Assembly: GCA_910587925.1 (NCBI GenBank)
Contig: CAJUOC010000011.1
Coordinates: forward strand, 1 to 64,000
DNA from: an uncultured Muribaculaceae bacterium
GTDB lineage: Bacteria; Bacteroidota; Bacteroidia; Bacteroidales; Muribaculaceae
DNA: 64,000 nt
Reading direction: 5' to 3'
Shown here: positions 8,581 to 17,250 of the stretch, piece after piece
Position numbering within the stretch: the first letter of the stretch is position 1
Layout of the letters: every line of letters begins with the position of its first letter
Notes under the pieces: generated by a model
Told to the model about the DNA's origin: nothing
The model's database searches: none
Seen by the model: only the letters and a program-made list of their open reading frames with translations
Made by a program: the position numbers and the translations under genes

Positions 8581-11115
8581 ATGAACAAACTTCTTACCAT
8601 TTCCAAGCTGCATCTCGGCGCCGTGCCGGCGCTGATGGCCGCACTGTTGGTTGCCGCACCTGCGCAGGCGCGTCAGCTTACAGCACAAGAAGCGCTTCAG
8701 TCGGTCCAGGGCTCTGCCGCCACAGGCGCGCGCCGTGCCCCCGCCGCCGGTGAGCTGAAGCTGTCGTACACCGCTGCCCAGGACGGGCTCAATACGGTGT
8801 ATGTATTCAACCGCGGCACCGACCGTGGCTTTATGTTTGTCGCAGCCGACGATGTAGTGGCCGACGGCCTGCTCGGCTACACCGACAGCGGCAACTTCAA
8901 TCTCGAGGCCATGCCCGAGAATCTGCGTGGCTGGCTCGAGACCTACAGCGCTCAGATTGCCGCCGCCGCCAAGTCGGGCGCCAAGGTGATTTCCGCCGAG
9001 CCCCGCGCTTCCTACTCCGACATCGCTCCCATCGTCAAGACCCACTGGGACCAGGGCGCTCCCTTCAACGACCTCGCTCCCGTCGATGACAAGGGCTACC
9101 GTTGCTACACCGGCTGCGTGGCCACCGCCATGTCGCAGGTGATGAAGACCTACAATTTCCCCGAGAAAGGTATCGGCGAGAACAGCTACTACCTGGGCTC
9201 GCTCGAGCAGACCATCTCCTTTGATTTTGCCAAGACGACTTTCGACTGGGCCAACATGATCAACGACTATCCCGGCAACGCCACCCAGAACAATGCAGTG
9301 GCTACCCTGATGAAGGCCGCCGGTGTGGCCGTCGACATGAGCTACGGTGTCAACGCTTCCGGCGCATTCTCCGGCGAGGTGCCCGCAGCCATCATCAAGT
9401 ACTTCGGCTACGCCAACAGCGCCCACTTCTCATACCGCAAGTACTACTCGATGCCCGTGTGGATGGACATGATCTACAGCGAGCTTTCGCAGGGCTATCC
9501 CCTCTACTACTCCGGCCAGGCAGCCGACGGCAGCGGCGGTCACGCATTTGTGCTCGACGGCTACCGTGCCTCCGACGCCTTTGTGCACATCAACTGGGGC
9601 TGGGGCGGCATGAGCGACGGCTACTTCCGCATCACCACTCTCGACCCCGGCATGCAGGGCGCCGGTGGTGCAGGCGCAGGTTTCTCCGACCTGCAGGGCG
9701 CCATCTTCAGCCTCCGCAAGCCCTATGAAGGCTCGGTAATCTTCCCCAACCTCACCCAGGACGACAACCTCGGCACCAAGAGCGCCGAGTACCAGCGCGG
9801 CAACAGCGACTTCGTGCGCTTCACCGGCACTGTCAACTCCAGCGCCATCGCCGACATCGCCGTGACATTCGGCGTGCGTCTGACTCCCGCCGAGGGTGGC
9901 GAGCCCGTGTATGTATGGAAGAACGGCACCCAGACCGTCAAGCCCGACGGCAAGGTAGGCCAGATTGAGCTGCGCTACGACGCCTTCCCCACCGCAGGCA
10001 AGTACACCGTACACACCGTATACCGCTACAATGGCGAAATCTTCGAGGTGCCCATCCAGGTAGGTAAGGTGCGCGCCCTCACCCTCGTGGCCGAGGCCAA
10101 CAAGCTCACCTTCGCCCCCGTGGTCGATACCCCCGAGCTCTCCGCTACCGATATCCAGCTCCACGGCCCGCTCTACGCCGGCAAGTATGCCAAGTTTACC
10201 GCCAAGGTCACCAACTCCGGCGCCGAGTACTTCGGTAAGGTCAACCTCGCCTTCGTAGGCGCAGGCACCTCCACTCAGCTCTACGGCGTCATCGCCGGTC
10301 CCGCCATCGACCTCGTAGAGGGCGAGAGCGAGGAGATAGAGTTTGTAGGCACCGCTCCCACCGACATCCTCACCCCCAACACCTACGTGGCCGTCGTGAC
10401 CGAGGCCGGTGAGCTCCTCAGCGAGAAAGTGAAGTTTGAGCTCCATCCCGCATCCTCCGTCGAGGCCAAGGTCGACCTGATGGACCAGAAGATTTTGAAT
10501 GCGTCACGTGGCTCGGGCATCTCGCTCAATCCTTATCGTGTAACCGGCAATCCGCTCTCCGTCAAGGGTGTATTCAAGTGTGTGGCCGGCACATACTTTG
10601 CAGATGCAGTATATTTCTGGATCAACGCCAAGGGAAGCAAATCGTGGTCCGGCACGCCGTCTGACATCCTTACCATCAAGGAAGGCGAGGAGACGACCGT
10701 GGAGATAAACATCGTGGACAATGGCTTTGTACAGGGCAACGTCTACCAGGGTACCTTTGCATTTGTAGTAGATAATCAGTTTATTGATTTCTACATCAAC
10801 CCCGCGACCGGTAGCGAATGGGCCTCAATGTGGTTTACCATTGATACCTCCGCCGGTGTCGACGACATCGTGGCCGAGACAGAGAGCGTAAGCGTGTATC
10901 CCAACCCCGCCGTTGACTTTGTCAGCGTCGAGGCCGGCGCCGCCATCACCTCCATAGAGGTATACTCGCTCAGCGGCAGCATGGTGCTCAACGTGGCCTG
11001 CAACGGCGCATCGACCTCTGAGGAGCTCGACGTGACCGGCCTCGCAGCCGGTGTATACGTGCTCCGCGCCAATACCGGCGCAGGCAGCGTCACCACCCGC
11101 CTCATCAAGAAGTAA
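8581..11115 (+). CDS. C10 family cysteine protease (streptopain-like) with T9SS C-terminal domain, second copy
   Basis: This 844-residue paralogue of the preceding gene keeps the same order: signal peptide, SpeB-like propeptide, papain-fold domain, beta-sandwich stretch and T9SS tail. The catalytic cysteine is C179 (TGCVATAMSQVMK) and histidine is H321 (GGHAFVLDGYR), followed by HINWGWGGMSDGYF. It is about 130 residues longer than its neighbour, the extra length lying between the protease and the sorting domain. The tail begins VSVYPNPAVDFVSVEAG and ends in LIKK. Tandem duplication is the simplest origin. The next gene, a lipoprotein, starts at the nucleotide directly after the stop codon. 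Confidence 0.92.
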   Translation: MNKLLTISKLHLGAVPALMAALLVAAPAQARQLTAQEALQSVQGSAATGARRAPAAGELKLSYTAAQDGLNTVYVFNRGTDRGFMFVAADDVVADGLLGYTDSGNFNLEAMPENLRGWLETYSAQIAAAAKSGAKVISAEPRASYSDIAPIVKTHWDQGAPFNDLAPVDDKGYRCYTGCVATAMSQVMKTYNFPEKGIGENSYYLGSLEQTISFDFAKTTFDWANMINDYPGNATQNNAVATLMKAAGVAVDMSYGVNASGAFSGEVPAAIIKYFGYANSAHFSYRKYYSMPVWMDMIYSELSQGYPLYYSGQAADGSGGHAFVLDGYRASDAFVHINWGWGGMSDGYFRITTLDPGMQGAGGAGAGFSDLQGAIFSLRKPYEGSVIFPNLTQDDNLGTKSAEYQRGNSDFVRFTGTVNSSAIADIAVTFGVRLTPAEGGEPVYVWKNGTQTVKPDGKVGQIELRYDAFPTAGKYTVHTVYRYNGEIFEVPIQVGKVRALTLVAEANKLTFAPVVDTPELSATDIQLHGPLYAGKYAKFTAKVTNSGAEYFGKVNLAFVGAGTSTQLYGVIAGPAIDLVEGESEEIEFVGTAPTDILTPNTYVAVVTEAGELLSEKVKFELHPASSVEAKVDLMDQKILNASRGSGISLNPYRVTGNPLSVKGVFKCVAGTYFADAVYFWINAKGSKSWSGTPSDILTIKEGEETTVEINIVDNGFVQGNVYQGTFAFVVDNQFIDFYINPATGSEWASMWFTIDTSAGVDDIVAETESVSVYPNPAVDFVSVEAGAAITSIEVYSLSGSMVLNVACNGASTSEELDVTGLAAGVYVLRANTGAGSVTTRLIKK

Positions 11116-11736
11116 ATGAATCTTCATACAGCTATCTTAGCAGCCGCCGGCGCCATCGTGGCGCTGGGCGGCTGCTCTGCTTCGCGCAAGGCCGATATCC
11201 GCGCCGGCGCGCCCGTGGCCGAGGCGGTGTCGCCCGACGCCATGAGCGGGGCCACGCCCGCCAGCCGCGAGCGACTTGCCGCCGCCGCTGCGGCCAATCC
11301 CGACAAGTATCTGCCCCGCGCCATACTGTACATGACCGACGGTGATTACGTCGACAACGTGCCCGTGCAGGTCGGAGGCGGCGGTGTCATCACCTCCTAT
11401 CCCGCGCCCTCCGATGTGTCGGTCGGGCGCTCGACGCCGCTGCGCATGGCCGGCGGCTGGCTCCTCGACCGCCGCGGAGTGTCGCCCCGCACGGCATTTA
11501 CCCGCTATACCTATGCCGAGTACTCGGCTCTGCCGTCGGCTCCCACCCCGCAGCAGCTGCGCGCCGCCATCATCCCCGAGGCACGCATCACCCGCATGTG
11601 CACCCTGCCCATGACCCCGGCCGAGGCCGCAGCCGACACCGCGGCCGTCAACGCCATCATCCTCAATCAGCCCGACCGCATGACGCCGGTAGAGTTGCCG
11701 ACCCCTCTCACCGGGCTGAAACTCAAACAGAAATAA
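11116..11736 (+). CDS. Lipoprotein of unknown function
   Basis: The 206-residue product has a lipoprotein signal with lipobox ALGGC and the lipidated cysteine at about residue 20. I do not recognise a domain in the mature part. It is rich in alanine and proline and has a stretch (VGGGGVITSYP ... GGWLLDRRGVSPRTAFTRYTY, interrupted) that could be a small beta domain. The ATG immediately follows the stop of the second C10 protease, which implies translational coupling. Bacteroides C10 proteases are known to be paired with lipoprotein inhibitors of the staphostatin/Spi type, so an inhibitor or partner role is a hypothesis from context only. Confidence 0.7.
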   Translation: MNLHTAILAAAGAIVALGGCSASRKADIRAGAPVAEAVSPDAMSGATPASRERLAAAAAANPDKYLPRAILYMTDGDYVDNVPVQVGGGGVITSYPAPSDVSVGRSTPLRMAGGWLLDRRGVSPRTAFTRYTYAEYSALPSAPTPQQLRAAIIPEARITRMCTLPMTPAEAAADTAAVNAIILNQPDRMTPVELPTPLTGLKLKQK

Positions 11737-11755
11737 CCAACGTATACATTTTCCA

Positions 11756-12610
11756 ATGAACTACAGACTCCTTTCTCTTGCAGTGGCCGGATGCCTCGCC
11801 CTCGGCGCGGTATCGTGCAGCGACGACGACAATGACGGCGGCGCCGGCGGCGGCCTCGTGCCCGGCACCACTGTCAACCCCACCACAGTATTTCCAAACG
11901 GTATGCCTGCCCAGGCCGGCGACTACACGATCACCACCGACGCCAGCGGTCTTGTGACCAAGATTGTCGACGGAAACGAGACAACGACCTTTGCTTACGG
12001 CTCAATCTCGCGTGCCACCACATACGACGCCTACATGAAGGTAGAGTGGGGTGGCGAGGACTCGTATGTAGAGTTTTACTGCACGCTCAACAAGCAGGGC
12101 TACATCGACTACGCACTCGAGTATGACACCGATGAAAACGGCAATACCGATACAGAGGAATGGTGGTTTACCTACACCGCCGACGGCCGCCTCAAGACCA
12201 TGAAGCGCAGCGAGGGCGACAACGAGGTGACCACCCTCACCTACTCGGGCGACGACATAGTCAAGGTCGATATGGTCAACGAGCCCCTCGACCCCGCAGA
12301 CTTCGCTGAAACACACGCTACCATCGCCTACACCGATGCCACCCACGCCACTCCCATCGACAATATCTCCGGCCTGATGTGCTACGACGATTGCTTCTGC
12401 ATCGACATGGACGAGATGGAGCCCGCCTACTATGCCGGTCTGCTCGGCCGCGGCACAGCCCACCTGCCCCTGTCGGCAGTCGAAGACGGCGACCGCTACA
12501 GCTACATCTGGACCCTCGACGCCGACCGTATGCCCGAGAAGCTGATTGTGCGCAATCACAGCGAATACGGCGACTACGACGACGACCCCATCTTTTTCCG
12601 CTGGAAATAA
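11756..12610 (+). CDS. Lipoprotein of unknown function (DUF4595-like)
   Basis: The 284-residue product carries a lipoprotein signal with lipobox GAVSC followed by an acidic SDDDND stretch, usual for Bacteroidetes surface lipoproteins. The mature part has repeated short beta-hairpin units of the kind YTADGRLKTMKR and DASGLVTKIVDG, which resemble the DUF4595 family of Bacteroidetes lipoproteins. That assignment is from memory and tentative. It is 19 nt downstream of the previous lipoprotein, ends the C10 protease cluster, and is followed by a strong terminator. Confidence 0.7.
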   Translation: MNYRLLSLAVAGCLALGAVSCSDDDNDGGAGGGLVPGTTVNPTTVFPNGMPAQAGDYTITTDASGLVTKIVDGNETTTFAYGSISRATTYDAYMKVEWGGEDSYVEFYCTLNKQGYIDYALEYDTDENGNTDTEEWWFTYTADGRLKTMKRSEGDNEVTTLTYSGDDIVKVDMVNEPLDPADFAETHATIAYTDATHATPIDNISGLMCYDDCFCIDMDEMEPAYYAGLLGRGTAHLPLSAVEDGDRYSYIWTLDADRMPEKLIVRNHSEYGDYDDDPIFFRWK

Positions 12611-12631
12611 GCGTATCGCCCGACAATATCG

Positions 12632-12671
12632 AAATCTGCCCGCGCCGTCACGCGCGGGCAGATTTTTTTTT
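12632..12671 (+). terminator. Rho-independent terminator after the C10 protease cluster
   Basis: A perfect 14-bp stem (AAATCTGCCCGCGC at 12632-12645 paired with 12652-12665), a 6-nt loop and a run of nine T residues (12663-12671). It begins 21 nt after the lipoprotein stop codon. Confidence 0.93.
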
Positions 12672-12704
12672 GCCTAATGCACAGATACTTTACTGAAAAA
12701 ATGC

Positions 12705-12712
12705 TAAATTTG
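12705..12712 (+). promoter_or_regulatory. Candidate -7 promoter element of the nqr operon
   Basis: TAAATTTG matches the Bacteroidetes -7 consensus and lies 20 nt upstream of the nqrA start codon. No clear TTTG is found at the expected -33 distance, so the upstream half is not assigned. Confidence 0.55.
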
Positions 12713-12732
12713 CGGCCAAATAGTCCACACCC

Positions 12733-14064
12733 ATGAAATTACGACTCAAAAAGGGACTCGACATCCGGCTCGAGGGCGCCGTGGCCGACCGCTCGGCCGT
12801 GGCCGACGCCGATGTGCGGCTCTATGCCGTGACCCCCGACGACTTCCCCGGCTTCCGCCCCAAGGCAGCCGTGAAGGAAGGCGACGCCGTGGAGGCCGGC
12901 TCTCCCCTGCTGTATGATAAAGCCTTCCCCGCGGTAAAACTCGTGTCGCCCGTGAGCGGCACGGTAAAGGAAGTCAAGCGCGGCGAGCGCCGCAAGATAC
13001 TGTACGTGAGCGTCGAGGCCGATGGCCGCGGTGCTCACCGTCATTTTGACACCAAGGCTCCTCTGCCCGGGCTGCTCGCCGAGAGCGGCCTGCTGGCCAT
13101 GATACACCGCCGGCCCTACGATGTGGTGCCCTCGCCCGAGGTGCGCCCCCGCGACATCTTCGTCACCGCGATGGATACCGCCCCGCTCGCCCTGCCGCCC
13201 ACATTGCAGCCCGGCGCATGCGACCCCGCGTCCCTCGCCGCGGCCGTCAAGACTCTCTCGACCCTCACCGACGGCAAGATATACGTGTGCTACGGCGCCG
13301 ACGCCCCCGTGGCAGCCATCCCCGGCGCAGAGATGGTCGAGGTGAGCGGCCCTCACCCGGCCGGCAACGTCGGAGTGCAGATAGCCAATCTCGCCCCCGT
13401 CAACAAGGGCGACACCGTGTGGGCCATGGACCTCGCCGTGCTGGCCCGCATCGGCCACCTGCTGCTCACCGGCGAGCTCGACACATCGGTGGTGGTGGCC
13501 GTCGCCGGTCCCGAGGTGGAGCGTCCCGGCCTGGTGCGCACCCTGGCCGGCGCCGCCGTGGCCCCTCTCATCGCCGGCCGTCTGAAGCCCGGCAGCGAGC
13601 ATCGCCGCGTCATCAGCGGCAACGTGCTCACCGGCGAGGCCGTCGACCCCGCCGACGGCTTTCTCCACGCGCCCTACCGCCAGGTCACAGTCATCGCCGA
13701 GGGCGACGACGTCGACGAGTTTATGGGCTGGGCATCGGTATCGCCGTCTAAGCTCAGCGTGAGCCGCGCCCTGCCCCTGCACGGGCTGCGCCGCGCCTTT
13801 GCCCCCGACGCCCGCCTCATGGGCGGCCGCCGCGCCATGATACTCAGCGGCCTCTACGACAAGGTGCTCCCCATGGACGTGCTGCCCGAGTATCTCCTCA
13901 AGGCCATCATCAGCCGCGACATCGACTCGATGGAGGCCCTGGGCATCTACGAGGTGGCGCCCGAAGACATGGCCCTGTGTGAGTTTGTCGACCCCTCGAA
14001 GCTCCCCGTGCAGCAGATAGTGCGCGACGGCCTCGATTACCTCCGCAACGAATTGGAATCCTGA
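12733..14064 (+). CDS. nqrA: Na+-translocating NADH:quinone oxidoreductase subunit A
   Basis: The 443-residue protein has the NqrA layout: an N-terminal biotinyl-carrier-like domain (KKGLDIRLEG ... VSGTVKEVKRGERRK) followed by a Rossmann-like region and the C-terminal domain. NqrA is the cytoplasmic, quinone-associated subunit of Na+-NQR, which oxidises NADH, reduces quinone and exports sodium. It is the first gene of the complete nqrABCDEF operon. Gene order rules out the homologous Rnf complex, which lacks NqrA. The next gene starts one nucleotide after its stop codon. Confidence 0.95.
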   Translation: MKLRLKKGLDIRLEGAVADRSAVADADVRLYAVTPDDFPGFRPKAAVKEGDAVEAGSPLLYDKAFPAVKLVSPVSGTVKEVKRGERRKILYVSVEADGRGAHRHFDTKAPLPGLLAESGLLAMIHRRPYDVVPSPEVRPRDIFVTAMDTAPLALPPTLQPGACDPASLAAAVKTLSTLTDGKIYVCYGADAPVAAIPGAEMVEVSGPHPAGNVGVQIANLAPVNKGDTVWAMDLAVLARIGHLLLTGELDTSVVVAVAGPEVERPGLVRTLAGAAVAPLIAGRLKPGSEHRRVISGNVLTGEAVDPADGFLHAPYRQVTVIAEGDDVDEFMGWASVSPSKLSVSRALPLHGLRRAFAPDARLMGGRRAMILSGLYDKVLPMDVLPEYLLKAIISRDIDSMEALGIYEVAPEDMALCEFVDPSKLPVQQIVRDGLDYLRNELES

Positions 14065-14065
14065 T

Positions 14066-15271
14066 ATGAGCAGACTACGTAAATTTCTCGACCGCGTCGA
14101 GCCGCAGTTTCGTCCCGGCGGCCGCCTGAGCGCCCTGGAGAGCGTGTTCGACGGTTTCGAGACCTTCCTGTACACGCCCCGCACCACCGCCCCCCGCCGC
14201 GGCGGAGTGCACGTCCACGACAGCATCGACTCCAAGCGCGCCATGATCATCGTGGTGCTCTCGCTGATGCCCTGCCTGCTGATGGGCATGTACAATGCCG
14301 GCTATCAGCACTGGCTCGCCTGCGGGCTCACCGACTTTCCCCTCGGCAGCCTCATGCTCTACGGCCTGCTGGCCATCCTGCCCAAGATAGTGGTGACATA
14401 CCTGGTGGGCCTCGGTATCGAGTTTATCGTGGCACAGAAGCGTCACGAGGAGATACAGGAGGGCTTCCTGGTGACAGGTATCCTCATCCCCATGATATGC
14501 CCCGTCGAGACCCCGCTGTGGATGATAGCGGTGGCCACGGCGCTGTCGGTAATCTTTGTCAAGGAAGTATTCGGCGGCACGGGCTACAATGTATTCAACG
14601 TGGCCCTGACCGCCCGCGCCATCCTATTCTTCGGCTATCCGGCCCAGATGTCGGGCGACCGCGTGTTTGTGGCCGCAGGGAGCGCCATGGGCTACGGCCC
14701 CGTGGCGGCCGACGGCTTTACCTGCGCCACTCCGCTGGGGCAGATAGCCACCTCGACCGGCGAGGGCCTTCGGCTCACCGGTGTCGACGGCCATGTGCTC
14801 ACCCTGTGGGACGCCTTCGTCGGGCTCATCCCCGGCTCCTTCGGCGAGACCTCGGCGCTGTGTGTGCTCATCGGCGCAGCCATCCTGCTCGCCACCGGCA
14901 TGGCATCGTGGAAGATAATGCTGTCGGGAGTGGCCGGTGCCCTGCTCATGGGGCTGGTGGCCCACACGTGTGCCACGCCGCTCTACCCCGCGTCGTATCT
15001 CACCCCGCTCGAGCAGCTCATGTACGGCGGCTTCCTCTTTGCCATCGTATTCATGGCCACCGACCCCGTCACCGCCGCCCGCACCGAGACCGGCAAGTGG
15101 ATATACGGCTTCCTGATAGGCGTGGTGGCAGTGCTCATCCGTACATACAACAACGGCTACCCCGAGGGCGCCATGCTCGCCGTGCTGCTGCTCAACGCCC
15201 TGGCTCCCCTCATCGACTGGTGTGTGGTGCACGCCAACACCCGCCGCCGCCTCGCCCGCCTCAACCGCTAA
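14066..15271 (+). CDS. nqrB: Na+-translocating NADH:quinone oxidoreductase subunit B
   Basis: The 401-residue integral membrane protein has about ten hydrophobic segments and carries covalent FMN in this family. The FMN-binding threonine motif is present as DGFTCATPLG with the threonine at residue 222; the usual SGAT is changed to TCAT here, but the threonine is kept. NqrB forms much of the sodium path and binds riboflavin. The N-terminal cytoplasmic part contains PRRGGVHVHDSIDSKRAM, typical of the family. It begins 1 nt after nqrA. Confidence 0.95.
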   Translation: MSRLRKFLDRVEPQFRPGGRLSALESVFDGFETFLYTPRTTAPRRGGVHVHDSIDSKRAMIIVVLSLMPCLLMGMYNAGYQHWLACGLTDFPLGSLMLYGLLAILPKIVVTYLVGLGIEFIVAQKRHEEIQEGFLVTGILIPMICPVETPLWMIAVATALSVIFVKEVFGGTGYNVFNVALTARAILFFGYPAQMSGDRVFVAAGSAMGYGPVAADGFTCATPLGQIATSTGEGLRLTGVDGHVLTLWDAFVGLIPGSFGETSALCVLIGAAILLATGMASWKIMLSGVAGALLMGLVAHTCATPLYPASYLTPLEQLMYGGFLFAIVFMATDPVTAARTETGKWIYGFLIGVVAVLIRTYNNGYPEGAMLAVLLLNALAPLIDWCVVHANTRRRLARLNR

Positions 15272-15283
15272 CACCCCGCTAAG

Positions 15284-15985
15284 ATGAATAAGCAAGGCAA
15301 TCTCTATACCGTAATCTACGTGACAGTGCTCGTGGCCGTGGTAGGCACGGCCCTGGCGTTCACGTCGATGAGCCTGCGCGACCGCCAGCAGGCCAATGTC
15401 GCCGCCGACAAGATGCGACAGATACTGGCCTCGGTGCGCCTCACCCCCGCGCCGGCCGAGGTGATACCCACATTTGACAGCGCCATCACCGGTCAGCTGG
15501 TGGTGCGGGCCGACGGCACCCGCGCCGAGGGCGACGCCTTCGACATCGACGTGGCCGCCCAGAGCAAGCTCCCCGCCGCCGACCGTCTGCTGCCCGTGTA
15601 CATCTACACCGCCCCCGACGGCGAGTGCAAATATATACTGCCCGTATACGGCGCCGGGCTTTGGGGCCCCATATGGGGCTACGTGTCGCTCGACGCCGAC
15701 GGCTCGACCGTCTACGGCGCCTACTTCAACCACCAGGGCGAGACCCCCGGCCTGGGCGCCGAGATTACCCGCCCGGCATTCTCGGGCCAGTTTGAGGGCA
15801 AGCAGATGTTTCACGACGGGCGCCTGATGCCCGTGACAGTGGTCAAGGCCGGCCAGACACCCGCCGACGGCCGCGACTATGTCGACGGCATCAGCGGCGG
15901 CACCATCACCTCCAAGGGCGTCGCCGCCATGCTCGACAACTGCATCGCTCCCTACAGCGCCTACCTACAATCACTCAGCAAATAA
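15284..15985 (+). CDS. nqrC: Na+-translocating NADH:quinone oxidoreductase subunit C
   Basis: The 233-residue subunit has one N-terminal membrane helix (about residues 7-27) and a periplasmic FMN-binding domain. The covalent FMN attachment site is the threonine T207 in DGISGGTITSKG, a slight variant of the SGAT motif. The domain also contains the family stretch GAGLWGPIWGYVSL. It shuttles electrons between NqrB and the NqrD/E/F part of the pump. The start is 12 nt after the nqrB stop. Confidence 0.95.
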   Translation: MNKQGNLYTVIYVTVLVAVVGTALAFTSMSLRDRQQANVAADKMRQILASVRLTPAPAEVIPTFDSAITGQLVVRADGTRAEGDAFDIDVAAQSKLPAADRLLPVYIYTAPDGECKYILPVYGAGLWGPIWGYVSLDADGSTVYGAYFNHQGETPGLGAEITRPAFSGQFEGKQMFHDGRLMPVTVVKAGQTPADGRDYVDGISGGTITSKGVAAMLDNCIAPYSAYLQSLSK

Positions 15986-15988
15986 GCC

Positions 15989-16615
15989 ATGGCCGAAAAG
16001 ACAGACATACGGAAGGTACTCTTCAACCCCTTCTCCAAAAACAATCCCGTGGTGGTGCAGATCCTGGGCATATGCTCGATACTGGCAGTCACCGTCAAGC
16101 TCGAGCCGGCCATCGTCATGGGCCTCTCGGTGATCGCCGTGCTCGCCTTCAGCAACGTCATCATCTCCCTCATCCGCAAGACCATCCCCAACTCCGTGCG
16201 CATCATCGTGCAGCTGGTGGTCGTGGCCGGGCTGGTAATCATCGTGAGCGAGCTGCTCAAGGCATATGCCTATGATGTGAGCGTGCAGCTCTCGGTATTT
16301 GTCGGCCTCATCATCACCAACTGTATCCTCATGGGCCGCCTGGAGGCATTTGCCATGGCCAACCGCCCCTGGCCCTCCTTTCTCGACGGCATCGGCAACG
16401 GCGTGGGCTACACCATCATACTGGTGATAGTGGCATTTTTCCGCGAGCTGCTCGGCTCGGGCACCCTGCTGGGATACCGCGTGGTGCCCCAGGCCGTGTA
16501 CGACGCCGGATATGTCAACAACGGCCTGATGATACTCCCGCCCGCCGCCCTGCTCGTGGTGGCCTGCATCATATGGGTACACCGCTCATACAATAAAGAC
16601 CTGCAAGAAGACTGA
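15989..16615 (+). CDS. nqrD: Na+-translocating NADH:quinone oxidoreductase subunit D
   Basis: The 208-residue membrane protein has about six transmembrane helices and the NqrD/RnfE family signature around VGLIITNCILMGRLEAFA and DGIGNGVGY. NqrD and NqrE are inverted relatives that together hold an intramembrane iron centre between conserved cysteines; the cysteine in ITNC is visible. It begins 3 nt after nqrC. Confidence 0.95.
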   Translation: MAEKTDIRKVLFNPFSKNNPVVVQILGICSILAVTVKLEPAIVMGLSVIAVLAFSNVIISLIRKTIPNSVRIIVQLVVVAGLVIIVSELLKAYAYDVSVQLSVFVGLIITNCILMGRLEAFAMANRPWPSFLDGIGNGVGYTIILVIVAFFRELLGSGTLLGYRVVPQAVYDAGYVNNGLMILPPAALLVVACIIWVHRSYNKDLQED

Positions 16616-16632
16616 CCAGCACCCCTGCAACG

Positions 16633-17250
16633 ATGGAAAACCTCAATATATTCATACGGTCGATATTTGTCGACAACATGGTATTTGCCTACTTCCTGGG
16701 AATGTGCTCGTTCCTGGCCGTGAGCAAAAACGTCAAGACCGCCTTCGGGCTGGGCGTGGCAGTCACATTCATGCTCGTCATCACCCTGCCCATCAACTAT
16801 CTGCTCAATACATACGTGCTGCAGCCCGGCGCCCTGGGCTGGCTCGGAGCCGAGTATGCCGATGTCGACCTGAGCTTCCTGTCGCTCATACTCTTCATCG
16901 CCGTCATCGCCTCGATGACACAGCTCGTGGAGATGGCCGTCGAGCGCTTCTCGCCCTCGCTGTATGCCTCCCTGGGTATATTCCTGCCGCTGATAGCCGT
17001 CAACTGCGCCATCCTGGGCGGCTCGCTCTTCATGCAGCAGCGCGGCTTCGGCTCGGTATGGACAGCCACATGCGCCGGCGCCGGCTGGGGCCTGGGCTGG
17101 CTCATGGCCATCACCGCCGTGGCCGCCATACGCGAGCGCGTCGCATCGTACTCCAAGGTGCCCCGCCCGCTGCGCGGCGTCGGCATCACCTTTATCATCA
17201 CCGCCCTGATGGGCATAGCATTCATGAGCTTCCTCGGCATCAAGTTATGA
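16633..17250 (+). CDS. nqrE: Na+-translocating NADH:quinone oxidoreductase subunit E
   Basis: The 205-residue membrane protein has about six transmembrane helices and the NqrE/RnfA signatures FVDNMVFAYFLGMCSFLAVS and IAVNCAILGGSLFM, whose cysteines are expected to ligate the intramembrane iron centre with NqrD. It overlaps the start codon of nqrF by an ATGA junction, which suggests translational coupling. Confidence 0.95.
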   Translation: MENLNIFIRSIFVDNMVFAYFLGMCSFLAVSKNVKTAFGLGVAVTFMLVITLPINYLLNTYVLQPGALGWLGAEYADVDLSFLSLILFIAVIASMTQLVEMAVERFSPSLYASLGIFLPLIAVNCAILGGSLFMQQRGFGSVWTATCAGAGWGLGWLMAITAVAAIRERVASYSKVPRPLRGVGITFIITALMGIAFMSFLGIKL

